From Metallyticus violacea (taxonomy: Eukaryota; Arthropoda; Insecta; Mantodea; Metallyticidae), in assembly GCA_030762175.1 (NCBI GenBank), contig CM060831.1:28531001-28595000 (forward strand): a stretch of 64,000 nucleotides of DNA, given 5' to 3'. Positions 12,101 through 27,100 of the stretch are shown here, piece after piece. The notes under the pieces were generated by a model. That model was not told where the DNA came from, did no database searches, and worked only from the letters and a program-made list of their open reading frames with translations. A program made the position numbers and the translations under genes. The stretch's first letter is position 1. Each line of letters begins with the position of its first letter.

Positions 12101-15100
12101 TGCATAGTATCTGAAGGCAAATACCAGTAGTAAACCCAATTTCATGAATTGTGCACTCAAAATTTGATTCTGCAAAATACCCAATCTTTCCTTACTGTTT
12201 ACTCTTATACTTTGATATTACCTGTAATTTCATGAGATTCATCTCTGCACTGCCTTATTCTTATGCTGTTTTATTTTTTTGGTAAGAGAGGAAGATAGTA
12301 TCCATGCATCCATTCATCCATCCACCCCCCCACGCACCCACCCACTCAACCACACACCCATCCATTAATAATTGATTTAATTTTAAAGATATTCCCTAAA
12401 ACTTTGTTCAACATAATAAATGATAAGTGATCCCATAAACCAGTGCATACTGTTGCTGCTATGAATATGTGCATAGCTGGTTCATTGGGTTTGTATTGTT
12501 GAATGGCATCAGTAAACAGCGAAGTGAGAAAGTTCTGAATTATAAGTTGAGTTTTTGTACAGTAAAAAAAGCCAATGACTGAAATATTGTTTCAACTTCA
12601 GTGGGTCTTTCTATATTAAAATTATTACCTTCGAAATACCTCCTCCACTTTTTCCACTTCATACAACTCTTTGACTCTTAAAGGTGTAAGATCTGTTCGA
12701 ATTGGTTTGTTAAGAGCTTCTGCAAACTTGCAGCATATTTTATGCCTGTAATGAAAAACAGAGCAATTAATCCATCCAAATATTCTTTCGGTGATACTAT
12801 AGCTAAAGCCTAATACTTATCAAAGGTTTTTTGAAATGCTTAAAAATAAAGTATTATCTTAAAAATATACAATTTCCTGGAATTGAATGCTACAATACTG
12901 TCTCTTTAATATCAACATGTACTGACAAAAAGAACACGCTGAAGATCTAGCTGATTGAATACACAAGATTTGAAAGTAGATAAATTAAGAACAATCTTTA
13001 AGACACTTTGGCCATTACCATAAGTCAGATTATTTAAATTTACAAACCTTTCTGTAATATGAAGGTGTGATATGTCATCCCCACCTACAAAAATGGCATC
13101 AATAATGTGAAGAGTAGTCATTTTGCGTTGGGATCGGCCTTCACCTCTCAGCTCTTGCACCATCTCTCCATAAAATAAGGTATCTGGACTGAGCTCAAGA
13201 TTAGCTTCCACTTTGTGCCATCGATTGTGTTCTAGCCTATACACTCTATTGTGTCCCATTCCTGAAAATTGCAATTTTCAATAATTTTTAATTCAGTGTT
13301 TAATCTATAAAGAATTTTTGTAATGGGGTATTCACATTATCCTGGGTGGCGTAACTAATTTTACATTAACTGCATTAATTTTGGTCTCAGCAACAGATGT
13401 GGAATGTGTGCTGGACAGGAGTATCAATAGTTTCCATCTGAGTATTCCAGTTTTTACTGCCTCTAATTTCAGTATTTCTATATTAATCTCTATTCTTCAT
13501 ACAGTTTTATTGTCTAGAGTAGAATAGCTGCTGACAGATGTACTTTAAAAGTACCTTTGAAACAAAACATTTTTTAATGAAAATCAGATTTACTGCTTAC
13601 CTAGATAGAAAGCACAATTAGGTCTATCCCTAGAACTTCCCATCACAACACAGTGCCAGTCATAAACAGATTTAAACACCTCCTTCAACATCTTAGGCTG
13701 TAGCTCTATTTCCTTGCATGACAACATACCTGTAAACAAAGTTTTAATTTACTAATTATAAATATACATTATGCCTAGTAAGTGAAGCATTAAGAGTGTG
13801 TAGTTGAACTAAATCATACAATAATTGCAATTAAAAGTTTTAATTTGTTCACCAATATCACCAAAGCAAAGTATTCTTAAATACATAAGAAATAAAACTC
13901 ATAAATATTACAGAAAATAACATGTATACATTAAAGACAATGGAGGAAATTGTGTCTTGGAAGCTTTTTTTTTTATTCCAAGATCTTCAAATCAAAACTT
14001 TTACCAGGCTCTGGTGTCTGCAAACATGTTATTAAGATTACCTGAGTATTTTGTGCTCACAAGGACAGGACATATGAGGATCACCAATTTTCTTTCACTT
14101 TCACATGGTGAAACTCAACTGAAAATAACAAGTTATGTATCCAAGCAATCTGACCAATAAGCCTAATTTTTGAGATTTAGTCTACAGTTTATTTGCAATT
14201 ATGTCCACAGTCAGAAAACTCCTTTGCCAAATGTATAAGCTTAATGAATAACAATGTGGAATGTGTGATGAATTAGTTCAACTGGAATTAATGCTATTCT
14301 AGCTTATTTTTTTACTTTCCATTTCTCAAAAATTATTTTTAAATTTTACATATATTGATTATTTTCAAATGTTGTAAAAGACAGAATGAACGTTTAAAGT
14401 AATTTTTCACAATGTGTTTTTATTTAAATGTTTAGAAGAAAATGGAAATAGCAACGACATGACAAGGCAAATAGCTCAGATTGAAGAACATTTGGCACAT
14501 TAAGCTAAAAATCCATGGCTCAAATCCTGGCCATGACCTCAAACTTTTCCTATCTGACTTTATTTTTAGATCTTGGCCAATCACATAGCTTATAAGAAAA
14601 AGTCACATTTAATATAAATTAATCCTTATAATGTGGTTAACTATGACACCTGAACCATAAATGCTCAAAGAATTCCAGTTGCCTTTTACAGATAAAACCT
14701 TCAAGATAACCTTACAGGTCTACAGGACATACAGACTGTGGGGGAGATTTGCAGTTTTAGTTGTACAGGATATGGTAGCTCAGATGGAAAAGCATTGGTA
14801 CCATAAATGAATGATCCATGGTTCAAGCCCTGGTCATGACCTCAAATTTTCTCTCTCAGACTCTGTTTCTAAATCTTAGCTTGTGTGAAGAAATCACATT
14901 TAATGACATTCATTTAAGAACTTTTGAAAAATAAGACATTTGTAAAAAATTCTGTTGGAACTCACACAGTGAAGCTTGTTAAATGTAAATTATAATTACT
15001 CTGTCGTCTAACACACTCTTATGCTTCACTTACTTTTAAATATAGTGAGACTGGTTTTGAAGAGACATCCTCTCCATCTTCAACCAACTTGATGACTGGT

Positions 15101-18100
15101 ATGAGAAACTAACATCTATAAGGACCTGTGGCTCCATCCTGGTGGTGTTTTTTCTTTATAAACTGGAAATTGGTATTATATTCTCCTATAATGTCAAAAT
15201 TCATAAGATGATCCCTATGTTTATGAATGTAAATCTTCTCCCATGTGTCCAATTTTGTATGTCTGTGTACTTCTTTAAGTAATTTCTCTTTTTATGTCAT
15301 GATTACCTTTCCAAAAATGGTGTACCACTGCTAACCTATCAATCTATTTGTACTTAATGTTCCTGAGATGTTCTTTTAACCGTGTTTCTATATTTCTTAT
15401 AGTTTTTGCAATGTATATCTTATCACATTCTTTACATGTTATTTTGTAGATGCCTGACTTTTTCTTCTGTGGAATGTTATTAAAACTGTTGTCCACTAGA
15501 GCATTTTTCAGAGTGTATCTGTTAACAGGTGCCAATTTAATGTTAATATCTTTAAAAATTTTTTAAAAAGAGTGTGTTAGACGACATTAATTATAATTTA
15601 CATTTAATGACATGTTTGGAAAGGAGTTCTTTCTCTTCTTTCAATTTCTATATCTAAATTTGAACAAGGACAAATACTAAATATTACAAGAATTAACCAT
15701 AAAAGTGCAGAAAGCTTATTAAACTATTTATTTAATTTACTTCACAAATAATTGCACCAGTTAAAAATGCTTTATAGTAAAAATAGCTGAAAACTTAGAA
15801 AATAGGAAGAAATTAAAGTCCAGAAAGTAAAAGATTAAAAAAATTAGAGGGTTGTTTGCAACCTTGGAGAAATTTTTGCAACTATGATAATGTGGTATCT
15901 AAAGAGATGCTAAGGTGTTTGTGTAGAATATGCAGTACATGATCTGTCTATAAAGTATACAACTTTGTTTTTTCCTGCAGAAAGCAATTATGATGGGTAG
16001 ATACCCTCACATCTGAATGTTCTAGATTTACTGGATCTGTCAGTCACTATAGTAAGGAAGTGACTTTGTTTGATGTCATGTTTTCATTTGTCTGGGATGA
16101 TGGAGCAGATATACTGCATTTAGAGTTTTATGGCAAAGAAAAGAAATGTATCATTTGCCAGGTTTACCCTCCAGAAGTGACTCCATGTGACTTCTAGTTG
16201 TTTCCAAAGTTAAAATCTCCCACTTTCACATCCAAGAGGACTTTATACATAATGCAACATTGGAGTTGACATTCCAACACAGAATTCCAGAGATGCTTCT
16301 AGCAATGGAAGGCTCTTTTTTTTTTGTGCGCGCATGCATGTGTGTGTGCACGCGTGCGTGTGTGTGTGTGTGGAGCTTAAGGTGCCTACTTTGAAGAAGA
16401 TTAAGAAGTGAAAACCACATCATGTTAATAGCTTTTATTCTTATACATAACTATTTTAAACCTGCAAATGTGATACAAATGCCCAGCTGCAACACTGTGA
16501 ATGGAAAATCAATCGTTTCAGGAGGCTGCATTACAATTCCTTTCAAGATGAACGTTTTCTCCTAAGTAGATAGCACAATAGTGAATTTCTTTCAGCAACT
16601 TTGCCTATGGTTTAATTTTGTGATTTTGGGCTCTAAAGTGAGTAGGCATTGTTGATTTATCTTAAAACTTATATTCCTAAAGTGTTAATTTCTCAAAATT
16701 TCTAAATTTTTCTTCGTTTTTTTGATTACATTCTGCACGTTTATTTTATATTCTTGATTTATATTCTTTTGGTATGCTATCTTTTACTGTGGAATCTAGT
16801 AACTTTTTTTATATTATATTTGTTCTTTGGGGCTAACTTTATGCCATGTTCTTTTAATATCCTATTGAATTTGTTGTGATAAGTTGGATGGTACGTGAAA
16901 CTTTTTAATTTGCTATTTTCCTTGATGTTCTCCAGTGTGGAAATCTCTCTTATAGATGTTGTCTTAAATTTATTGATAATTTGTATTATTGTCTCTTTCT
17001 TTAAATATTAACTATTACTATATTACTTATCTGTTGATCTTTTTCTACTCTGCTTTTGTGAATTAACTTTCTGTGCACCAAACTGTAGAATACTACATAT
17101 TTGTGTGAGAAGGGGTTATGCTGTTATTATTTATGTCATTTTCTGTTTGTCTTTTTTACTATCCAAAGTTGAGCCCCTCTGCATTTCTTAGAGTTATGTT
17201 GTAAGTTAAAAAGTTTCAGAGATCCCCCCACCCCCAAATATATTGTTCATATATCTGTAGAAAGTCTTTGAAATTAATGGCAGAATATTGTGATATGTAT
17301 TTTGAAGAAGCTCATAAAAGTGAAGAAATTTTGCTGAATGCTTACATTAGTAAGTTTTATTAAGTCTTCTATTTCTTCTGTTTGTCAGTTTAAGGAGCCT
17401 AACCATTTACTTAACATTTGTATAAGATTTTTTATTGGGAAGCTGGGGAATAAGGCATTTACATCAAAAGACAACATTACTGTTGCAATTCTGATATTTT
17501 TTAAAAGAGTTGAAATTGTCATTTAACATTTTTGCTATTTTGTTATGTGGGTAAATTGATATTGTTAATTATTGGTCTCAGGCTGTAATCATTTTCATGG
17601 ATTTTAGGAAGCACATGAAGCCTCCTCTATTTTTTTAGTCCTGAATTGCTTTGAGTGACACACTGTTTTTCAGTTGTGGATAGTATTTTCACTTCCTTCA
17701 GTGCTTTGTTTAAAATTTTATTGTAACTGTTCGGGGAATCTTTTTGATTGGTTTACAGTGTTTCCTTTTTAACAAATTTTCTACTTTGTTTAGGTAATTA
17801 TTTTTGTCTAAATGGGATATTATATTTCCACAATAATAAAAATTATCAAATATTATCAATAAATACCTAAAATAAAGGTTTCCACACTGGAGAACATAAA
17901 AAAAAGTAGAAAATTCAAAAGTTTCACATATCCAACTATCACAACAAATTCAATAGGATTAAAATGACATGACATAAAGTTAATCCCTAAGAAGAAATAT
18001 TATATCAAACATTTACTATGTTCCCAGTAAAAGGCCAGATCAAAAATCAGGAATTTATGAAATTAAATATGCACAATGGAATGAAAAATACATTTGAAAA

Positions 18101-21100
18101 ATGAAGAGAAATTTAGAAATTTGTAGAAAGGAACAATTTAGGAATATTAGTTTTAAACAAATAGATAAATCAGCTGTGTCAGCTCACTCTGGATCCAAAT
18201 CATGAAATAAACCGGAAGCCATGCTGATGAAAGAACTTCACAACCCAACAGAGCTATTTATTCGTAAGAAAAATTTCATCCTGAAAAATAGAGAAAATTT
18301 AATAAATTTTGATGTTCCACCCATGGATGAACTCAGCAAGTTCTTATTTAAAACATCATATGCCTCCAAAGAAGCACCTCAGTATCCGCAACCACATCGA
18401 GTAGTCAATAAAATCTGATGATGGCAGTGATTGCCCCAGAAACATATATAAGTTAAGTGGAGTAGTGTTAACATATTTAAATTCTAAAAGGTTATATTAC
18501 CACTTAATCGCCTACAGGTTCCAAAGTACAATTTAACCACTACTGTTGCACAAGGATAGAAACTTAAAGGACATTTTCATAGGACACATAATCAAATGGT
18601 ACAAATAAAGAAAGCCATGTGGCAGATATGTTACATTTATTACTCAATGTAAGTACAGAAACACTGGTTACAGGTTATGTCATAAAAATAAAACTCACCC
18701 TGTCCATCTTTAGCCTTTTTGAGGAGTTCTTCACACTTGCTATCTGGACTGGTTCTTGGTGGAGCTGTGCGAGCCTTATCTGGAACTTCCCAATATTCCA
18801 AGCACTCACGCTTCATCTCAGCTTGCTGTGGCTCAAAGAGCGTTGTTTCTTGACAAAATGCAGCAATTTTTGCCAAGTTCACTACTTGACGTTTTCCTAA
18901 TCTGTAGCAACAGAATAGCTACTGACATGTTGTTATGTATGATTAGGTGTACAAAGAAGAGAATTCCAAACATGGCCTACCTAAAATGGAAAAGGATGAA
19001 ATCCCAAGAATTACATACTTAGCAGTTATGGTTGCTTGATCTGATTTCTAACAGTCCACTTCTGCTGTCTGAACAAAAAAGTAAATTTATCAGGCATAGC
19101 TTCTTAACAGTGAAATCTATTCTGAATTGGTTTCAAACAGAAAGGATGAGTGTCCTCTCAGAGACTTACAGCTCAGTGTATACTCTGATAGTGTTGCATA
19201 TTGAAGCCAAGATCACAGGAATTGGAAAACAAAATAATCTAACATTAAACAGAATATTAAAAAAGTGTAATTATTAGATCTTTAGATTTTTTATCAGACT
19301 TCATATCTGAACATTCCAGGAGGAAATGAGAAAAATGAGAAATGGAAACATTATTAATCCAGGATTTTACTAAACGGATATTCATGGTACTTATGTTTTC
19401 ATTTAATTATCACCATAAGAAATGCAAAGTTTAAGATTATGCACAAATCAGTTTTCAAAATGACCAACTTTTGCCCTCACACAGGCTTGAATTCTCTCTG
19501 GCCAGCCATCTATTGCAACACAGATGTCTTCATAGGAAAATTTACCACTGCTGCTATCAAGGAATGCTTTAAACTTTCAATTGTACGAGTTTCTTCTTGC
19601 AGACATTCCCCTCTAGAACTGACCACAATTTGTAGTCCAGGGTATTGTGATCAGGGCTAGAAGATTGCCAATCAGCAGTAGAGATGAAATTGGTAATATT
19701 GGCCTCATTGCATCATTCTTGGTTTATGAGCTGGTGCAAAATCTTGCTGGAAACTACAGAATTCATAGTTTTAAAGCTAGCATAACTTTTGCTAACCAGT
19801 GGGCTGCTGTGAAAGAATAATTACTTTGTGTAATTATAGCTGCATATAAATAAACCACATTGTTCCAGACCATAAACAAAACAATAAAGTTCTGCCATCC
19901 TTGGCAGTACAAGCTATTGGCATATGTGTGTTAAAGTATAACATTCTTCATATATGCACAGTTTTTTTTTTTTAAATGAGAAATATAAAGCTTGGAATCT
20001 AAAAATTCTCAGGAAAACATTACATAGCCAGGCACGTGAAATTATTTTCAATGTTTACACCTTATGTTTTCAGAATGGGAAAGATAACATGAAATAGCAT
20101 TGCAAAAAATTAAGCCTACTGCAAAGGAAAATATTAGCAGTTATAGAAGTGTCTCTAAGGACGTGAACAGAATTGCTAGGCACAGTCCCCACAATTTCAG
20201 AATTACTAATTAGATTAAACAAAAGCATAGGGTGGGAGCACAAGCTTAAAAAAGTAGTAAAAACAATTGGGTTCAAATGGATTAAGACAAAAAATAGAGC
20301 TATACTGGATATAAGAATGCTGCATGCATTATTCTACACAAATTGCAAGATAAAGGCCAAACCATGACATTTGAAGATAAACATATTCATTATAGCCATA
20401 CTAAATTTCTGAGCTGTTCAGATGGTGGGCCAGCCAGAATTATGCCAAGGTTATCTAGAGAAACTAGACTCATTATCAATGCAGAAGGAATTTTTTATTT
20501 TGTTCCTGAAGCTTTGGTAATTTTTAAATCAAATCAGAACTGGTGACTATCACTAAACAATGAATAATAAAAATGACTTACTTTGGCTAGAGAAACAACT
20601 CATACTAAACTTACTGCAAAATTTGGTCTTGGTGATCGATAATGGATCTTATCATAATAAACAAATTAATAAACCCCCAAATTCAAATTCCAATAATTAC
20701 AAAAAATTATTGCTTGGCCACTCTTCATGGGGAATCGCTGAAATTCTTAGTCCAAAAAAATAGTAGAACTGTATGAATTTGTGAAACATCATAGAATTTA
20801 TATGGTTGATATGAAACAGTAAGTTGCAGCAAGAAATATAACTTTTAAAATTTAAAGAAGTGAAGCATTTATCCAGATAATGCCAGCAAAATGGAAGAAT
20901 ACCTGTGCTTATGTCCAGAAAATAGCGCCCAAGTATTATAAGCAAGAAGCCAAGCTGGATAAAACTATCGACATGTATGCCATCACAGATGATGACAGTA
21001 AGATTGAAGAATTTGAAACCAGCACATATAATGATGGTGATAGTGGTTCTGAAAGCTGAAAAAATATCAGGAATTAAAGAGTTGGCTAATAGTGACTAGT

Positions 21101-24100
21101 GTTAATAGTTGTTTGTTTACCATGTGCTCCGTTCTTCATCCTAAATGATTGTACCTGTGCTCAAAGTACAATGCATATAAGAAACTGAGAATAGAGTGAC
21201 ATACATTAATGCTCAGTAAGTGACTCACACCTTGGCTTATATTATATGTATTTTCAGGGATGAATTTGTTTTGCAGCATTTATACATATGGTTTGGTTCA
21301 GCATTACAAAAGGGACTTACACACTTTCCACATATACTTTTTTAAGCCTTTTTCACCAGAATGAAACTTGATGGAAACCTCAAAGCTCTTCCCTACAAAC
21401 CTTGACTGAGGCTGGGATAATGGAGCTTCTTTCACAAGTTTTTAGATGGCATTAAACTCTCTTCATTGGTGAACCTTCTTATCAAATCTTATGATGCCAT
21501 CATTGCCATACTGCTGCAGAAACTGTCTCAATTTCAATTCCCTGTGCTTCTTCAGATGTGGTGCTAATAAATATCAGTACTTTGCTACTAAGCATGAAGT
21601 CCAAGGTCTTCATTAAGTACCCTGAAAAGCAATTGTTCTGAATTGTTCTGAGATGTTCAATGCTTTGGTGGAGGCAAGTCACCATCACTTTAAAGCTGCT
21701 ACTCTTTGTACAGTTTGAGGTCAAACAACTCTTGGGCGATCTTTCATGCTATTATCTAAATGAATGATTGCTGATGCATAAGCCCTTTGCCGAGGTTCAA
21801 GATTTTTAGTGTCTAGAAAATCTTACTAAATCTCCAACCTTAAGCAGATTAAAATCAGATATTCTGTTTTCATACTTGCTTCATTTCATGCTAAGAACAA
21901 ATAGATACTTTCTCTTTCACAGATCAGGAGTGAGCTTTTGAAAACCAGTAAATCAATCCAGGGCAAAAGTTTAGGACAATATTTATGGCTAAATTAGTTA
22001 TTTGTTTTAGATATCCTTTTCTTCTTGTCACTGTATCAAATTTAAGGAATAGTGCTTACATCTGGAAAACTAAAATAGCAATGATGCAAGTTCAACTTTT
22101 TTTTAAATTCATCTCTTTTTAAAATTAAGAAATGTAAAGGAAACCAAAGTAAAAACAATAATTGGATATAAGATAATTTGTGTAGGAATAATCCATCTAG
22201 GTGAGCAAACTGACAATGGACCAGAGACAGAAATGCCCATGATTTGATAATAGTGGAGGAAGCTCCTAATACTCATCCTTTGGCATTTTGGCATCAGTAT
22301 TCAAATCATTCACACAGATATAGGAACTGGTCTACAAGTTCTGAGTGTACAATTTGGCCACATGATCACTTGTAATGAATGATACAATAAACTAGTAGAG
22401 TATCCTTGGAATTAGTCAACATTCTAGTCCTTTCCTTCCCTTTGAACTACAGCCATGAAGTCTAATGCTACGGTTGAATTGATTTTGTATGGTGCAAATT
22501 AGGCTTTGTTTAATCATGTCATTCTGGGTCATATCAAAAGAAATATATTTATCAGTCCAGATACTGCAGTTTGCTTAGGCATGTGATTAGTTAGCATAGA
22601 TACAATTATAATCTTAAAGTGTACAAAGTTCAGCTCAATTACATTTTATGTGCATCATTAATTTCTTCAGCAAATAATGATTGAATTTAAATATATTTTT
22701 CAAGTTGGAACTAATACAGTGAAGCAATTAATTTATGCTTAATCAGTTGACTCTCAGCTAATGATGTGGGAAAAAGCCTGTGAAACATGTTCTGTATAAT
22801 TCAATGGTAGGTGGATCATAACAGAATTAAATTGATTCACTAGCTAATTAAGAATAAAGTAGAATGATGCTTATGCAGTGATTTGAAATCAAAAAATCAA
22901 TAAACTAGAACTTTGTTCACCCTATATTTATGAAAAAAAAATTAGTAGTTTGGTAATCATACTTTATAAGTGATAAAGAACATTGAAGGTTCATACAATT
23001 TTACAACAGATAAACAACTGATAAAGTTTAGAATAACTGAGTCGACTTTATAACACTTACATCACTAATAGTTTTTAAAAGAGGAAAACTAAGTTTCTGG
23101 AGCTAATCGCTCGCATTTTCAGTTCCAGTTTGACTGTCGGCCTTGTTCTTCGTGGTGGTTTGGTTTGTCTCTGGTGGCGGTTGGATGAACTTCTGTATTA
23201 AGATGTCACTTGGTGGAATTTCAAAGTTGAAAATGCTACACTTGTTCTTCCAGATATAAATGTTTTCCCAAACGGCGAGTTCTGTTTTTCCTGTAATGTT
23301 TTTAAGTAGTTTCAGATTCCTGTTTATATTATGTTTTCCATTCCATAAATGGCAAGCTACTGCTGATTTTTCTTCCTGTCTTTGTTTTATGTTCCTGATG
23401 TGTTCTTTTGCTTGTGTTTTAATGTTTCTTTTAGTCTTTCCTATGTAAATTTTTTCACAATCGATACATTCCATCTGATATATTCCTGATTTGTTCTCTT
23501 GAGGAATGTCCTCTTTTAGTTTAGAATTTAGTATATTTTTTATGGAGTAACTGTTTTTTGGAGTTAATATAATGTTTTGTTTTTTGAAAATCTTTTAGAA
23601 TTTGTGGAAGGTTGATGGATGGTATGTGAATTTTTGGTACATTCTATTTTCTTCCTTGTTAGGAATAAGAGTACTGATGTCTTTGATTCTTTTTTTGTTC
23701 CTAGCTCTGTTTATTTTTTTATATACCACTTCTTGTTTGAAACCATTTTCTATAGCTATATTAATTATATTGCTCAGTTCTAAATCATATTCTTCTTTGT
23801 TCATGGGGACATTTACCAACCTGTGAGCAAGACTATTTAGTACTGCATGTTTATGAGGAACTGGGTTATAACTGTTATATTTAATGTAGCTATTAGTGTG
23901 AGTAGGTTTTCTATATATGCCAAATGTTACGTGGTTTTTTAACTTAATTATTTTAAGATCCAAGAAGGGTAGCTGTTACAAACATCCACCATATTTAACT
24001 AACTGATAAAGTATTAATAATGTGATTCCTCTGAAAATGATGGGCTCAAAATTTTGGTATAAGATGATATTTTAGAAAAGCATGTCCTATTCTTAACACT

Positions 24101-27100
24101 GTTCAAGCAATTTATCAGGTGCAGTCAATAAATTTCTGGCCTGGCATAGAAGGCTGTGATTCATTGGATGGTGTGAATAAAAAATTAAGTAAACTCCTGG
24201 GTTGAAGTATATGAGTAATATTGGCTCAATATCTCATGAGTGGAGTGACTCAGTCAACTCAAGTGTATTGAGTGATTGGTAATAACCACCCAGTTAATTT
24301 AGCAGTTTTATTGTCTTGGGTATTTAAAATGGTAGGTCATGCAAGGCTTAGTTCATGTTCTTTCTGGAACTGTTTAGGTTTTTGTTGTTGCTGGGGTAGG
24401 ATATTGCTCGGCACACTAGTGTGATTCATAGGTGCGCTTCATTAATCAGTTGCTGCTGTATATGTATGGGACCAGAGCAAAATTCTCAGTGAAAACTGGA
24501 ATTTATGAATATATTAAAAATATATCTGGTAGTATAGTCTAAGGCACATCTGTCAGATGTTGAGAACATAAAAACCCAGTATTAACTGAAATAAATATAT
24601 TATCATCAAAATTTAACATAAAATTCAGTGAGCAGCAGATTGTTAAGAAAGTACAGAATATGAAAACAACACTAAAGGCCAAAATGGATTCCAAAAGAAC
24701 AGGAAATAAACCTATTATTCAAAGGACTAGGTGAAGGAGCTCTTTGTTATCATGCAAGGAGAATCTAATCCTTCAGTGAGATGGTTGATAGGTAAGAAAA
24801 TATAAGTTATGCCACTTGAATATTTATTTTAATATATATGAGCCTATATTTTATGTACTAATTCCAAATTAGCTGTTAAATATGCAATTGTTTCAGGACA
24901 AATGTTACTTCCACTCTTTTACATCACATGGTGACCCTGCTGCCTATTCTAAAATTGGCCAGCCTATTGAAAATACTAACTTTTGCCTGTACTGACCTGC
25001 AAAAGCCATAGCAAATTTGAGGGGTCCTCAGAGAAACACAATTATCTGAGGCCAGAACAATTTGGGAATATGACAACTAGTGAAGTGTAAAGATGTGCTC
25101 TAATTAAGCAGGTTATGTATTAGACATGAAACATGATCTGCTACAACAGCTAAAATGTGATAACGAAAAAAGAAACTGGTGGAAAGAAAGGATAATGTGC
25201 AAGTCAAAAGTGCATATATCAGAGAGGAATAAAATGAAGAAGCAGGGGAAACTCAAGTTTTAAGCTTTGTCTTGAGTTTTTAAGTTTTGCCATTTTTTTA
25301 TTTAAATCTAAAATATACTTTCAATGACCAGAAGAAACTAGCAATTTTTTTAAATATGCACACACTAAATAGGATTTCACTGAAATAAAGTAAGTGAAAC
25401 AGAATGCAATTCTATTCTAAACTAAATAAGACTTACTTTGAATACAATTTTTAGTAATTCAAAATCTAAATTTGATACAAAACTATAAGAGACTTTAAAA
25501 TTTAATCAACTGTATACTATATTCTTGCTAAGTATAATAAATAACTAATTAAATATAGTAATGCATTAGTAATGACAGTGATTTATCTGCTTTATTGCTG
25601 TATCCCAAGTATTAATCTATTTCATTTGTTTCCAATGACCCTCATCTTATAACAACTTCATCAATTCCCATTTCCAATCTACATTGGAAAAATTTTTAAC
25701 ACAGTGCTCCTTTTATGCTGATGCCTAAACCTACTTCAATTTGAAAACAGGAAATGCTCAAATATCATAAGAAAATTATCATTTTCTGTGCTTTGGATAA
25801 TATGCCATCTCTTTCTTCCTCGTATTTTCCAAAGAAATGGTTTGTTAACTATTCAACATTTTCAATTAAATCTACATAATAATTTATATTACTATGTGGC
25901 TTACTCTATTTATAGTTTTTCCTTTCTTTCATTCACCCTTGGCATATACTGTGCCATTCCACTCACAACTGAGTTACCTACCGAGATACAGCTCCATAAA
26001 GTGAGTGTGAGCTGTTCTTTATTCACACAAACCAGTATCTTCAACTTGCTGAAGGACACGTTATCTTCAATTCCAGAACAAAGAGTCAAAGCTATAATTT
26101 AGCATTTTTGTTCATGGCAACACCAGTTAAAATCCAATACTAGAAAGTTTTAAGTGTTAGCTCAACTTTACTCACACCACCCATTGTTCTAATGTTCATG
26201 TTATCTGACACATGTTTCAGCAGTATAAACATTGCATTTCCTTTTCAGCCACACTATTCATTTGCTTGGAGATGCTTATTTAAGTTAGATGTGTTGTATA
26301 ATATAGCATGATGTTCAAAATTGAATATACAGTGGTTAATTTTTACTAAAGAACAGTTTTCATTCTATGATATTGAATAATGTTTTGGTGGTTAGTATGG
26401 AGAAGCTCCCCCTTCAAATTCCACTATGGTGTGTCAAAATTATTTCATTTAGGCAGAAACCTTGAAGATGACCCACATGAGGGTAGGCAGTGGATATGTT
26501 GACACATGAACGCAGCTTCCTTGTTGAGAGACAAATGAAATAGCTGCAAGGTTGGGGCTTTATGAAACAACTGTACATCACATCCTTCATCATTTGCACA
26601 TGCAAAAGGTTAGTGCAAAATGGGAGTCCCAAATTCTTTCAGCAATTCAAATGCACCCCATGAATAATGTTGTCAGAAGTTTTGAATGTTAACTGAATCC
26701 ATCATCACAGGGTATGAAACTATGATCCTATACTATGACCCTCTTTCAAAAAGAGAACAGAGTGATGGAAAAGGGTGAAGCAGCCTCTAGAAAGCCCCTA
26801 ATGTCACACAATTTACCATGATCATGGTGACAATTTTCTGGGACTGCTGAGGAATTCTGATGATAGACTTCAATGACAGTGAAATACTACACAGAGCTAC
26901 TGTGATATGCAGTGCTATCAAGGAAAAGAGGTGTGAAATGCTGATTGATGAAGTTTGTCTGCTGCACAACAATGCACCAGCTCATAAAGATGCTTTTGCC
27001 AAGGCTGCTATGAACACACGTAGCTTCCAGGATTTGGATCATCCACCATACAACCCATATCCTGTTTTCAAAACTGAAATCTGACCTTTGAGGGCAGAGA

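Noticed and set aside
24120..24200. Possible mariner terminus (gtcaataaatttctggcctg)
   Set aside because: Only about 20 bases resemble an end; no partner end or coding part found.
25788..26102. 104-codon open frame on the plus strand
   Set aside because: No recognisable motif and composition typical of AT-rich chance frames.
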